Positions 1 through 7,054 of a stretch of 11,350 nucleotides of DNA are shown here, in pieces; within the stretch, counting starts at the first letter, position 1; every line of letters begins with the position of its first letter. The stretch is from an uncultured Candidatus Saccharibacteria bacterium (GTDB lineage: Bacteria > Patescibacteriota > Saccharimonadia > Saccharimonadales > Saccharimonadaceae). The notes under the pieces were generated by a model. That model made no database searches. It was not told the origin of the DNA and saw only the letters and a program-made list of their open reading frames with translations. The position numbers were made by a program, and so were the translations under genes. The stretch covers positions 1 through 11,350 of the forward strand of contig CAJZIB010000019.1 in NCBI GenBank assembly GCA_916049555.1, read 5' to 3'.

Positions 1-146
1 AACCAATTAATAAAGGCAGCAATGATTATAATAAGGACCAAAATTAAAAAACTTATCATGATGGAAAGAAGAGACCTTTTTGGCATATTTCTGTTTTGTT
101 TGTTTTGGTTTTTTGTTTTTTTAGTGATAGTACTTTTTGTAATCAT
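1..146 (-). CDS. N-terminus of a membrane-anchored protein, family unknown (partial, runs off left edge)
   Basis: An ATG at 146 (minus strand) opens a frame that stays open to the window edge, giving 48 residues. Residues 1-28 are strongly basic and Asn/Gln/Lys-rich. Residues 29-46 form an uninterrupted hydrophobic stretch (Ile/Leu/Val/Phe/Ala), which fits a signal anchor with the N-terminus in the cytoplasm and the rest outside. It starts 22 nt after the stop of the peptidoglycan hydrolase gene on the same strand, so it is probably the next member of the T4SS-like cluster. No clear Shine-Dalgarno precedes the ATG. An alternative start is the Met at residue 21 (MPKRS), which would shorten the cytoplasmic tail. 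The remainder lies outside the window, so the family cannot be named; a pilus or channel component is only a guess from context. Confidence 0.6.
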   Translation of the reverse strand, partial: MITKSTITKKTKNQNKQNRNMPKRSLLSIMISFLILVLIIIIAAFINW

Positions 147-168
147 GTTTAGTCTTTTATTTTAGGTA

Positions 169-1479
169 TTAGATATTAGTGTTTCCAATATAGCGATATG
201 CTTTGAAAGTACGAGAGTTATCATAAAAAGGTAGCAGTTCGCCAGTGCGGGAGCCGTGAGAAGCGGAGGCGATTTTGCCAACACCGTTTTGTTCAACATA
301 GATTTCGATATGTCCAGAACTGAGACGAATGTCACCAGGTTTGAGAGAGCCTTGTCGGTTTTCAACCTCAACGAATTTACCGGAGTTTTTGACATAGTTT
401 GAAGTTGGACCACCATTGCTAACACCACAGCAAACAAAATTTTTATCGATGCCTGAATAACGAATAACGGTAGCAACAAAGGCATCGCAGCTAGCACCCA
501 TCATTGACCAGCGATCGCCAAGTCGATTAATACCAGTTTCAATGAGTGCGTTACGGTAATTATCATTTGGAGTAATGCCGTGGCCGGTATTTGCCCAAGC
601 AAGATTAAGGGCGGTTTGATTAATGCTGAGATTACCACCACCACTACCTGAACAATTACTGATACCATTTGAGCCGCCGAGAGCAGAAAAGATAAGGAAG
701 GCACCTGGAATTAGGTTAGCGGAGGTTGGGTGTCCGTGGTCGGTTTTTATCATGAGCCAGTTGGAATTTTTTCTGGAATCACGCTTACTATCGGCAAGGT
801 TCATGACATATGGTGAGCCTTCACCGCGGGCAGCTTCTTGTTCAGTATAACCAAGAGTACGTGCCTGTGAAATGTAGGAGCGAGCGGTGCCATTATAGCG
901 GAAAAGGAGAGTTTTGATTCCATCATCAGTTTTTAAGTTTAGGCCGGCGCCGTAATTATTTTGCAAGAGCTCGGCCATAATGTCAGTTTGTCTTTGGAAT
1001 TCGGCTTCGGAAACTTCACCAAAATTAGTAAAAGCATTACTGTTGTGGCCGCCGCCAGTGTAAGAATAGAGCTGATAAATACCTTGACCATTGGTTGGGT
1101 TATAGCGACGAAGGCTGGTTTCGCGATAGTGAAGAGTGGCGATGAGTTGCCATGGAAAACCATATCTTGCGGCAGATTTTTCATAAACTGGGCGGTTGGC
1201 GTTAATTTTATCTAGGTCAGATTTACTGATGATTTCGGAACCATCATAGAGCTTGCCAATAGTGCCGGAAAGATTTGAAGTAACACAATTTTCGGCATCT
1301 CGATCATAATAATAAATACCGTTGATGTCGAAGATATCCCATTCGGATTCTTTAAGTGCAAAAACCTTAGTTGGTTGAATGGAAATAATGAGAGTTAGAA
1401 GTAAGAGAAGGACCTTTTCGTGTTTGAGTTTTTTAACACTTAAGGCAAAATGCTTTATGTTAGTGACGAGGTTTTTCAT
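169..1479 (-). CDS. Secreted two-domain peptidoglycan hydrolase (SLT-like lytic transglycosylase + CHAP/NlpC-P60-like cysteine peptidase), VirB1-like
   Basis: 436 residues. The N-terminus looks like a signal peptide: basic residues up to about 22, hydrophobic core about 23-34, and a V-F-A site with predicted cleavage after Ala41. Residues about 95-200 resemble a lysozyme/SLT fold: an E-T-S motif with candidate catalytic Glu120, a G-I-Y-Q stretch (133-136) matching the usual GLMQ position, and Y-N-G (195-197) at the usual YNAG position. After a Gly/Ser linker (about 276-284), residues 285-432 resemble a CHAP or NlpC/P60 domain, with Cys331 in S-C-D-A-F and His390 in G-H-I-E-I-Y as the candidate catalytic pair. 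Such enzymes cut glycan strands and peptide cross-links to let a secretion channel cross the wall (VirB1 role). The start is firm: AGGAG lies 9 nt upstream and the ATG overlaps the previous stop (ATGA). Domain names come from motif recognition, and CHAP versus NlpC/P60 is unresolved. Confidence 0.85.
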   Translation of the reverse strand: MKNLVTNIKHFALSVKKLKHEKVLLLLLTLIISIQPTKVFALKESEWDIFDINGIYYYDRDAENCVTSNLSGTIGKLYDGSEIISKSDLDKINANRPVYEKSAARYGFPWQLIATLHYRETSLRRYNPTNGQGIYQLYSYTGGGHNSNAFTNFGEVSEAEFQRQTDIMAELLQNNYGAGLNLKTDDGIKTLLFRYNGTARSYISQARTLGYTEQEAARGEGSPYVMNLADSKRDSRKNSNWLMIKTDHGHPTSANLIPGAFLIFSALGGSNGISNCSGSGGGNLSINQTALNLAWANTGHGITPNDNYRNALIETGINRLGDRWSMMGASCDAFVATVIRYSGIDKNFVCCGVSNGGPTSNYVKNSGKFVEVENRQGSLKPGDIRLSSGHIEIYVEQNGVGKIASASHGSRTGELLPFYDNSRTFKAYRYIGNTNI

Positions 1480-4292
1480 ACTAGGTAACTCCTATTTCTT
1501 GAAATAGTTTTTAAATCAGCATAGGAAAATTGAGTAAGATTTTGGTAAATGAAGTGGTGATTTGAGTCTGAGTTTTTGGTTAATACGGAAGAGATTTTTA
1601 CTAATGAACCTAAAGAATCTATAGTGGTTAGAGTTTCTTTTTTGAGACTATTGAGAGTGAATTCTGGTTTTTCTGCTTTTGGTGGTTGATAATTCGCGAG
1701 ATAATTGGCATAGTCGAAGAAAGCAATCACGGTTTCAGCTTGGTTTTTAGTGATGCCAGAAATACGGGCTAGAATACCGGAACGAGAGGTGTCAATTGGG
1801 TTTTTTGCATAATATGCTTCTTTATAGGCGGTGATTGGGTTTCGATCATTCCCCTCTGAGTCAACAACACTAGCACATTTAATTTGAGTACAGATACGAG
1901 TTTGTTCGGTGTAATGTTGAAGGTATTTAAGTTCTTGCCAATGTGGATTTTGGCTACCCATAACACAATAGGCGCCGGAGGCCCAACCTTGGGTTTCTGG
2001 TGACATATCAGAGACTGCATTGTAGAGTTCAACAGCTTCCGAGATGATCGGAATACTATTTGCGAAACCGAGATTAGTATTCATGGCATTGGCAATATTG
2101 GCATCAAAGTGACCGAATGGTGAGTCACGTTCGTCGCAGAACATGGTTTTATGGGCGAGGAGGGAGTTTGGAATAACTTCATCAAAACCTTCGGCATTTT
2201 TACGGATGTTTTGATTGATAACGCGTTGATATTCAGGATCGGTGGAGCTGAGTTTTTCGGTCGTGACGTCAGTGGCGATTACTTCTCCGCCATATATATC
2301 ACAGGCGGCACCAATACTGGTAAGAGCTTCACAATCTTCGTCATTACCAAAAATTTTTTGGTAATCGGTACCGGCGAGTTCGGTGTCAGTGGTAAAGCCT
2401 TCAGAACCATCTGCGGCAAGGACGGATTGTCCGGCGTGACCAAGAATGGAGCTAAAGGAATTTTTGGAAACCTCACTTAGATTTGAGAGGCTAGAGAAAA
2501 GAGTGGCGGAGCTAGTTATATGGCTGAAGCGGCCTAGGATGGAACCGAGGAAGGTGTTTGGACTGGAAGCGTCAAAAGCGCTTTTAGACTTGCGATCAAG
2601 CTCTGCTTCCCTGTTTGCGGCGATGAGGGTCTCTTTATAATAGGCGGTGGCAGCTTCTTTGGAAGCGAGACTTTGTCCGGAGGTTGAACGGCCAACTTTT
2701 TTGTTAATTAGTGCAGCACCTTGAACGTATTTTTCACCAGCTGGTTTACCAACGAGGGTTTTTACTGGATTTTCGAAGAGAACTTTTTGAATATATGGGA
2801 GGAGGATGGAAAGCATACCAGCAATAGTACTGGCGAGAGCGACATTTACAACAGTAGTCTTTAGGAGAGTGACGGCAGTTTTGATAAGACCGCCACCAAA
2901 GGCGAGAGTGGCTAGACTAATAGCGGCACCAACAGCACGAATACCACCACAGGCGCGGGCGCGAGCAGTAGTGAGACCTAGGGCAAAACCAGTGGCAAGA
3001 AAGGCAGAGTTGATGGAGAAGTTTTTGGTGTAATTCAGGTTAACTTTTTCACCGGCTAGGACATTGCCAAATCCTTCGGCTTGAATAGGAGCACCAGTGA
3101 CGGTTTTCTTTTCACCAGTGGAGACATCGGTATATTCAGTAGTGGCTGGAGTGTTGAGAAAATTAAGGACGGAGTTGGCGGCTGCTTCGTTGCCATAGCC
3201 GGCTTTAGTTTTACTGATATTTTCTTGATTACTCATGAAGAAATGCATGGCTTGGTAAATCTCGTTGGCGGCAATAGCAACTGAGATAAGGTTGGCAACT
3301 TTGAGTGCGGTACAAGTAAGACCACCAGCTTCGGCGACGCGCCCAGCGGTACTTAATAAGTAATTATTGGCTTTAACATCTGGAGTGTCACCTTCGATAT
3401 TACTACTATCGATATCTTCGCCAGTTTTGGAGATTTTTGTAGTTTTATTCCCTCTTTCGTCAGTATCTTCAGTTTCCGTGGTGGTATTGATACTAGAATT
3501 GGTTTTGTCGCCAAAAACTCCTTCTTCGGTGGTTTGATAATTTTTAGTATCGGTTTCATGATTGCCAGTGTTTTTATAGGCGGAAAAGAGATTTCTGGTG
3601 ATGCCAATTTTGGCGAGACTCATAGTGGCTGGTTTATCGAAGAAATTGGAGGCACGAGCGCGCTTAGCGCGGGTAAAAGCTTCCTGAAAGGCAATATTTT
3701 TGGCATAAAAATTGCGGAAATTTTCGGAGGTAATAGTGGCGCCGTCATAGACTAAATGATAGCTGGAGCCGGCGTCAACTACTTCGATCCCGTTGGTCTT
3801 CAAGCGGTTTTCAAAATATTTTGGAAAGGCACCTTGTTTCTTGGCGAGAAGTTCTTCGGTGATTCTGAGAGTGTTTTCGGAGTAGGAGCCAAACATGGTA
3901 TCAGTAGCTCTTGTGATGAGAATTTCGATTTGATTACCTAGATTGCTGACGGAGAAAAAGAGGAAAAGAATAACGGCCAGGAAGGCACCAAAAGCAAGTG
4001 CGACCGGAGAGTATTTTTTGATTTTTTTGGCGGTACTGAGTTTTGATAAGCCAAGATTTTTGGTGGATTTTATGTTGTGATGATTAAGGCTTCCAGTATA
4101 GAGAGGTTGGTTTTCGAGAGTATCGGCGGAAGGTTTGCGATCTGAATCTGTAAGGGTATCGAGAGAGGCCTGCTCAGCATTCTGTAAAGATTCCTTGGCA
4201 ATCTGGGAACGAAAAAGTTCCGTCTCAGAATTTTTACTGGACGGCAAAAAGTTAGGAGTTATGGAATCCTTGCCGTAATAGACCTTTGGCAT
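1476..4292 (-). CDS. Large multi-domain membrane protein of the T4SS-like cluster, family not recognised
   Basis: 938 residues; I do not recognise a named family. Residues 1-93 are hydrophilic and end in a basic patch (KK-KK, 89-93), followed by a strong membrane segment at about 95-115, so the N-terminus is probably cytoplasmic. Residues about 240-310 are rich in Thr/Asn/Asp/Glu, a likely flexible linker. Weaker hydrophobic stretches occur at about 327-342 and 430-440, and a likely membrane hairpin at about 451-470 and 480-504. The C-terminal 430 residues are soluble and carry six cysteines (654, 664, 719, 776, 801, 806), which could form disulfides if this part lies outside. The gene follows virB4 by 41 nt and overlaps the wall hydrolase gene by 4 nt, suggesting a structural channel or scaffold role. 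No Shine-Dalgarno precedes the ATG; a TATAAT lies 6 nt upstream, suggesting a leaderless start. It ends in TGA, supporting the standard genetic code. Topology and role are inference. Confidence 0.85.
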   Translation of the reverse strand: MPKVYYGKDSITPNFLPSSKNSETELFRSQIAKESLQNAEQASLDTLTDSDRKPSADTLENQPLYTGSLNHHNIKSTKNLGLSKLSTAKKIKKYSPVALAFGAFLAVILFLFFSVSNLGNQIEILITRATDTMFGSYSENTLRITEELLAKKQGAFPKYFENRLKTNGIEVVDAGSSYHLVYDGATITSENFRNFYAKNIAFQEAFTRAKRARASNFFDKPATMSLAKIGITRNLFSAYKNTGNHETDTKNYQTTEEGVFGDKTNSSINTTTETEDTDERGNKTTKISKTGEDIDSSNIEGDTPDVKANNYLLSTAGRVAEAGGLTCTALKVANLISVAIAANEIYQAMHFFMSNQENISKTKAGYGNEAAANSVLNFLNTPATTEYTDVSTGEKKTVTGAPIQAEGFGNVLAGEKVNLNYTKNFSINSAFLATGFALGLTTARARACGGIRAVGAAISLATLAFGGGLIKTAVTLLKTTVVNVALASTIAGMLSILLPYIQKVLFENPVKTLVGKPAGEKYVQGAALINKKVGRSTSGQSLASKEAATAYYKETLIAANREAELDRKSKSAFDASSPNTFLGSILGRFSHITSSATLFSSLSNLSEVSKNSFSSILGHAGQSVLAADGSEGFTTDTELAGTDYQKIFGNDEDCEALTSIGAACDIYGGEVIATDVTTEKLSSTDPEYQRVINQNIRKNAEGFDEVIPNSLLAHKTMFCDERDSPFGHFDANIANAMNTNLGFANSIPIISEAVELYNAVSDMSPETQGWASGAYCVMGSQNPHWQELKYLQHYTEQTRICTQIKCASVVDSEGNDRNPITAYKEAYYAKNPIDTSRSGILARISGITKNQAETVIAFFDYANYLANYQPPKAEKPEFTLNSLKKETLTTIDSLGSLVKISSVLTKNSDSNHHFIYQNLTQFSYADLKTISRNRSYLV
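1489..1493 (-). promoter_or_regulatory. Ribosome binding site AGGAG of the peptidoglycan hydrolase gene
   Basis: AGGAG on the minus strand, 9 nt before the ATG at 1479. It lies inside the last codons of the 938-aa gene, whose TGA stop overlaps the ATG, so translation of the two genes is probably coupled. Confidence 0.75.
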
Positions 4293-4298
4293 AGTTAT

Positions 4299-4304
4299 AT
4301 TATA
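4299..4304 (-). promoter_or_regulatory. Candidate -10 box TATAAT for a leaderless transcript of the 938-aa gene
   Basis: A perfect TATAAT on the minus strand ends 6 nt before the ATG at 4292, so transcription would begin at or within a base or two of the start codon. The 41-nt gap (4293-4333) is very A/T-rich and has no Shine-Dalgarno sequence. No convincing -35 box is seen, and AT-rich DNA yields such hexamers by chance, so this is a moderate call. Confidence 0.4.
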
Positions 4305-4333
4305 TAAGAAAAAGGTATTTTTTGCTATTTTGT

Positions 4334-6154
4334 TTAACGATTATAGCGAACCGGATTGGTGGTAATGAGATTGGTTTCTGTTTCAGAGGCAACAATTTGA
4401 ACATGGACGTGAGATTGACCAGCGAAGAAGAGGCCTTGACCAACTGGGAGGCTGGAGAGAAGTTGACGCTCGGCGTTGGTGAGTTTGAAAACATCAGATA
4501 AGACATCGACAGCGGCACTGGATTGCTTTAGAAGTAGCTGCATGGATGAGTTCATGACGATGGCACGACCCATTTTATTGCTCATGAAATCTTCAACGTC
4601 CTGAGTGATGGTGGTGAGACCAAGATAATATTTACGAGCGCGCTTGGCGAGGGAGAATAGGAAATTGGCGGAGTCATCGTATTTCATAAGCTGCCAGGCC
4701 TCATCAACGATAAGGATGCGGCGTTTTTGTTTGGCGCGAACGATGTTCCAGATATGGTTCAGGACAATATACATTGCGACTGGGCGAAGTTCATCTTCGA
4801 GGTCGCGGATATTAAAGACAACCATTTGGTTATTAATATCAATATTGGATTGCTGAGAGAAAATACCTGCAAATGTACCAGTGGCATATTTACGAAGACG
4901 CTGAGCGAGTTGAGGGCCGGAGCCACCCATGTGGGCGAGTGTATCATAAAGGTTGATAATAGTTGGCGGGGTGGACTGATGTGTGAGAGGGTCTGAAGTG
5001 ATGCCGGCGCGAGCGTAGGTATCGATGAGGGCTTGGTCGAGATCAGCTTCTTCGTTAGGAGAAAGAGCGGCAACGGTTTGGCCACCAGGGCCTGATTGGG
5101 TGCCACCGAGCATAAGACGGAAAAGACCATGGAGGGTGACAAGATTAGCACGGAGCGCGTCAGAGGCATCTTCAGAATCAATCACTTTTGGTAGATCAAA
5201 TGGATTAATGCGAACATCGGAGTTGAGAGAGAGACGAACATATGATCCACCAACGGCATCACAGAGTTTTTGATACTCGTTTTCAGGGTCGATGATGATA
5301 ATTTCAGTTCCCATCATCATGGAGCGGATAGCCTCAAGCTTAACTGCAAAAGATTTACCAGCACCGGATTTAGCGAAGACGACGAGATTAGCATTTTCTA
5401 GGGTGAAACGATCGAAGATAACGAGGCCATTATTATGGAGATTAACGCCATAAAGAATGCCTTTTTCTTGGGTAAGGTCAGCAGAAGTGAATGGGAAGGA
5501 AGTGGAAATGGCGCTAGTGTTCATGTTGCGGCGAATCATTAACTGATCAGTAGCCATTGGCATGGTGGAGTTCATTCCCTGTTCTTGCTGAGAAGTGGCA
5601 ACTTTAGAAAAGATCATAGCAGAGCCAAAATAATTTTCGATTTTGTGTTGCACAAAATTTAATTCATCAAGTGAGTCGGCCCAAAGAGTGACATATAAAC
5701 CAAAGCGGAAGAATTTTTCGCGGCCGAGTTGAAGATCATCGCGGAGTTCTTCGGCATCCTGGATGGCGTGTTCGGTTTCAGGATTACGAATACGACCTTT
5801 TTCAGCATTTAGGGAAATATCAGCTTCAAGCTGGGTGACTTTACGGCGAAGGTTTTTCATAATCACAGTAGTGTCGACCGGATAAATATACATGGAAATA
5901 TCAAGAACCTCATCCATGTTGATGAGTGGACTAAGCCAGCCAGTACTGATGGTGCGAGGATAACCGTAAATATAGAGCGTGCGGCCATATTTGGTGCCGA
6001 GACGGAAATGGTCGGATTGAATTTCAATTGAGGAAGGAGAAATAAGATCACGGAGAGTGGTGATACCCTGTTCAAACGCGCGCTGAATTTCGGCGTCTTC
6101 CATTGATTGTGCTTGAGCTGCAAGTTCGGCAGCGGTGAGTTTCTTTTTTGCCAT
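4334..6154 (-). CDS. virB4: VirB4-family T4SS ATPase
   Basis: 606 residues. Residues about 45-235 match the second half of the VirB4/TrbE N-terminal region, including a Y-G-Y-P-R stretch at 63-67, an I-Y-P at about 90-92 and a charged helical segment at about 100-145. The ATPase domain follows: P-loop A-K-S-G-A-G-K-S (261-268, Lys267/Ser268), an I-D-P-E-N-E-Y motif (288-294) typical of VirB4/TraC proteins, Walker B I-L-I-V-D-E-A-W (480-487, Asp484/Glu485) and T-Q-D-V-E-D-F (517-523) with a sensor-like Gln518. The first Gly of the canonical P-loop is Ala261. VirB4 hydrolyses ATP at the cytoplasmic face of the inner membrane to power channel or pilus assembly and transport. At 606 residues it is shorter than a usual VirB4 (about 800); the missing front part seems to be encoded by the gene just upstream. 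The start is supported by AAGGAAG 4 nt upstream. Confidence 0.95.
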   Translation of the reverse strand: MAKKKLTAAELAAQAQSMEDAEIQRAFEQGITTLRDLISPSSIEIQSDHFRLGTKYGRTLYIYGYPRTISTGWLSPLINMDEVLDISMYIYPVDTTVIMKNLRRKVTQLEADISLNAEKGRIRNPETEHAIQDAEELRDDLQLGREKFFRFGLYVTLWADSLDELNFVQHKIENYFGSAMIFSKVATSQQEQGMNSTMPMATDQLMIRRNMNTSAISTSFPFTSADLTQEKGILYGVNLHNNGLVIFDRFTLENANLVVFAKSGAGKSFAVKLEAIRSMMMGTEIIIIDPENEYQKLCDAVGGSYVRLSLNSDVRINPFDLPKVIDSEDASDALRANLVTLHGLFRLMLGGTQSGPGGQTVAALSPNEEADLDQALIDTYARAGITSDPLTHQSTPPTIINLYDTLAHMGGSGPQLAQRLRKYATGTFAGIFSQQSNIDINNQMVVFNIRDLEDELRPVAMYIVLNHIWNIVRAKQKRRILIVDEAWQLMKYDDSANFLFSLAKRARKYYLGLTTITQDVEDFMSNKMGRAIVMNSSMQLLLKQSSAAVDVLSDVFKLTNAERQLLSSLPVGQGLFFAGQSHVHVQIVASETETNLITTNPVRYNR

Positions 6155-6158
6155 ATTT

Positions 6159-6165
6159 CTTCCTT
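6159..6165 (-). promoter_or_regulatory. Ribosome binding site AAGGAAG of virB4, overlapping the previous stop codon
   Basis: AAGGAAG on the minus strand lies 4 nt before the virB4 ATG. Its first two A's are the last two bases of the TAA that ends the upstream gene, so ribosomes finishing that gene are positioned to start virB4. This fixes the virB4 start and implies roughly matched production of the two proteins. Confidence 0.75.
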
Positions 6166-7033
6166 AATTTAGTGGTTTTGTCTCTGGTTTTTCACCTTTT
6201 TTAGTATAAATAGTGCCCATTTTATTAAAATCAATAAACGGTTCCCTCACTGCTGTGTCCGGGTTGTTGAAGTTATAGAAGAGCTCGGCGAGTTCTTTGG
6301 TATTGAGGCGGACGGAGTGGATGCCAATATTAAAGAGGCCACCAATGACGGCTTGAACGCGGTTATTGATTTCAGTAACTGCTTTGTCGTAGGTGTTGCG
6401 ATCAATCCTAGTGATTTCAGAGGTTTTTGTGGCGAAGAGAAGATTGAAGATGTTTTGACTTTGCGTACTGGCTTTTTCGAGTTCTGGGGATGAATAATAT
6501 GGAACGACAACGAAGAAGGATTTATCCATAATGTTTGCTTCTTGGGAAACTTGATCGATGAAGTTAATATAGTCGTCCATTAATACACCGAGGAGCATGT
6601 TGTCGTTATTACGACGAATATCAGCAAGACGTTCGAGGTATGGAGCGATGTCGATGCGCTGAGAACGGACAAGGATTTGGATTGGGAATTCGAGAGAGTT
6701 AAGGACGCCTTTATAACCATATTCGATACCGTCACGTTCAGGCTCGGACATCAGGTCGTAGTTGATAGATTTACAGGCGACGACGGCGCGGAAGGAGCCA
6801 TCTTTCATGATAATTAAGCCATCGCGTAGTTCGGAGATGAGGAGGGTGGACTGGGTGGAAGAAGGGTTATCCTGAACCACGTTGGCGGTACTATCGGATT
6901 GTGGTGCGAGTGGAATATTATTGGCGGGATAGCCAGAAGCGGGGATGTTGGAATTCTGAGCTTGAGCCTGCGGCACTTGAGGTGCTGACTGAAAATTAGG
7001 CTGAGCTTGATTTTGGGGTTGTTGTGGATTCAT
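6164..7033 (-). CDS. TraC-like / VirB4 N-terminal-like protein
   Basis: 289 residues. Residues 1-60 are low-complexity, dominated by Gln, Pro, Asn and Ala. The folded part begins near L-I-S-E-L-R-D-G (65-72), followed by M-K-D-G-S-F-R-A-V (76-84), a helix around 95-113, and F-P-I-Q-I-L-V-R-S (116-124). This order resembles the first part of VirB4/TraC proteins, before their ATPase domain. There is no Walker motif and no membrane segment, so it is a soluble cytoplasmic protein, probably an accessory to the ATPase. The 9-nt gap and shared RBS/stop with virB4 imply stoichiometric production; together the two proteins (289 + 606) about equal one ordinary VirB4. I infer they assemble into one ATPase unit. 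The start is supported by AAGGAAG just upstream. The C-terminal 20 residues are Lys/Glu-rich and probably disordered. Confidence 0.8.
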   Translation of the reverse strand: MNPQQPQNQAQPNFQSAPQVPQAQAQNSNIPASGYPANNIPLAPQSDSTANVVQDNPSSTQSTLLISELRDGLIIMKDGSFRAVVACKSINYDLMSEPERDGIEYGYKGVLNSLEFPIQILVRSQRIDIAPYLERLADIRRNNDNMLLGVLMDDYINFIDQVSQEANIMDKSFFVVVPYYSSPELEKASTQSQNIFNLLFATKTSEITRIDRNTYDKAVTEINNRVQAVIGGLFNIGIHSVRLNTKELAELFYNFNNPDTAVREPFIDFNKMGTIYTKKGEKPETKPLN

Positions 7034-7036
7034 ATG

Positions 7037-7043
7037 CTTCCTT
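7037..7043 (-). promoter_or_regulatory. Ribosome binding site AAGGAAG of the TraC-like gene
   Basis: The same AAGGAAG heptamer seen before virB4 occurs here, 3 nt before the ATG at 7033 and inside the 21-nt gap after the PrgI-like gene. It supports the chosen start and a common operon. Confidence 0.7.
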
Positions 7044-7054
7044 TTTAAAAATTA

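Noticed and set aside
1476..1478. Recoded TGA (Gly), as in Gracilibacteria/Absconditabacteria
   Set aside because: The TGA overlaps the next gene's ATG in a classical ATGA junction with an AGGAG box upstream, and the long ORFs read through under the standard code.
2151..2480. Plus-strand open frame of 109 codons, and similar ones at 9247-9597 and 8770-9114
   Set aside because: They lie entirely inside well-supported minus-strand genes, have no recognisable domains and look like antisense shadows.
6155..6163. Frameshift or sequencing error as the cause of the separate TraC-like and VirB4 genes
   Set aside because: Both ends look genuine: a proper stop, a good RBS and an ATG followed by a plausible N-terminus; no overlapping coding signal continues in another frame.
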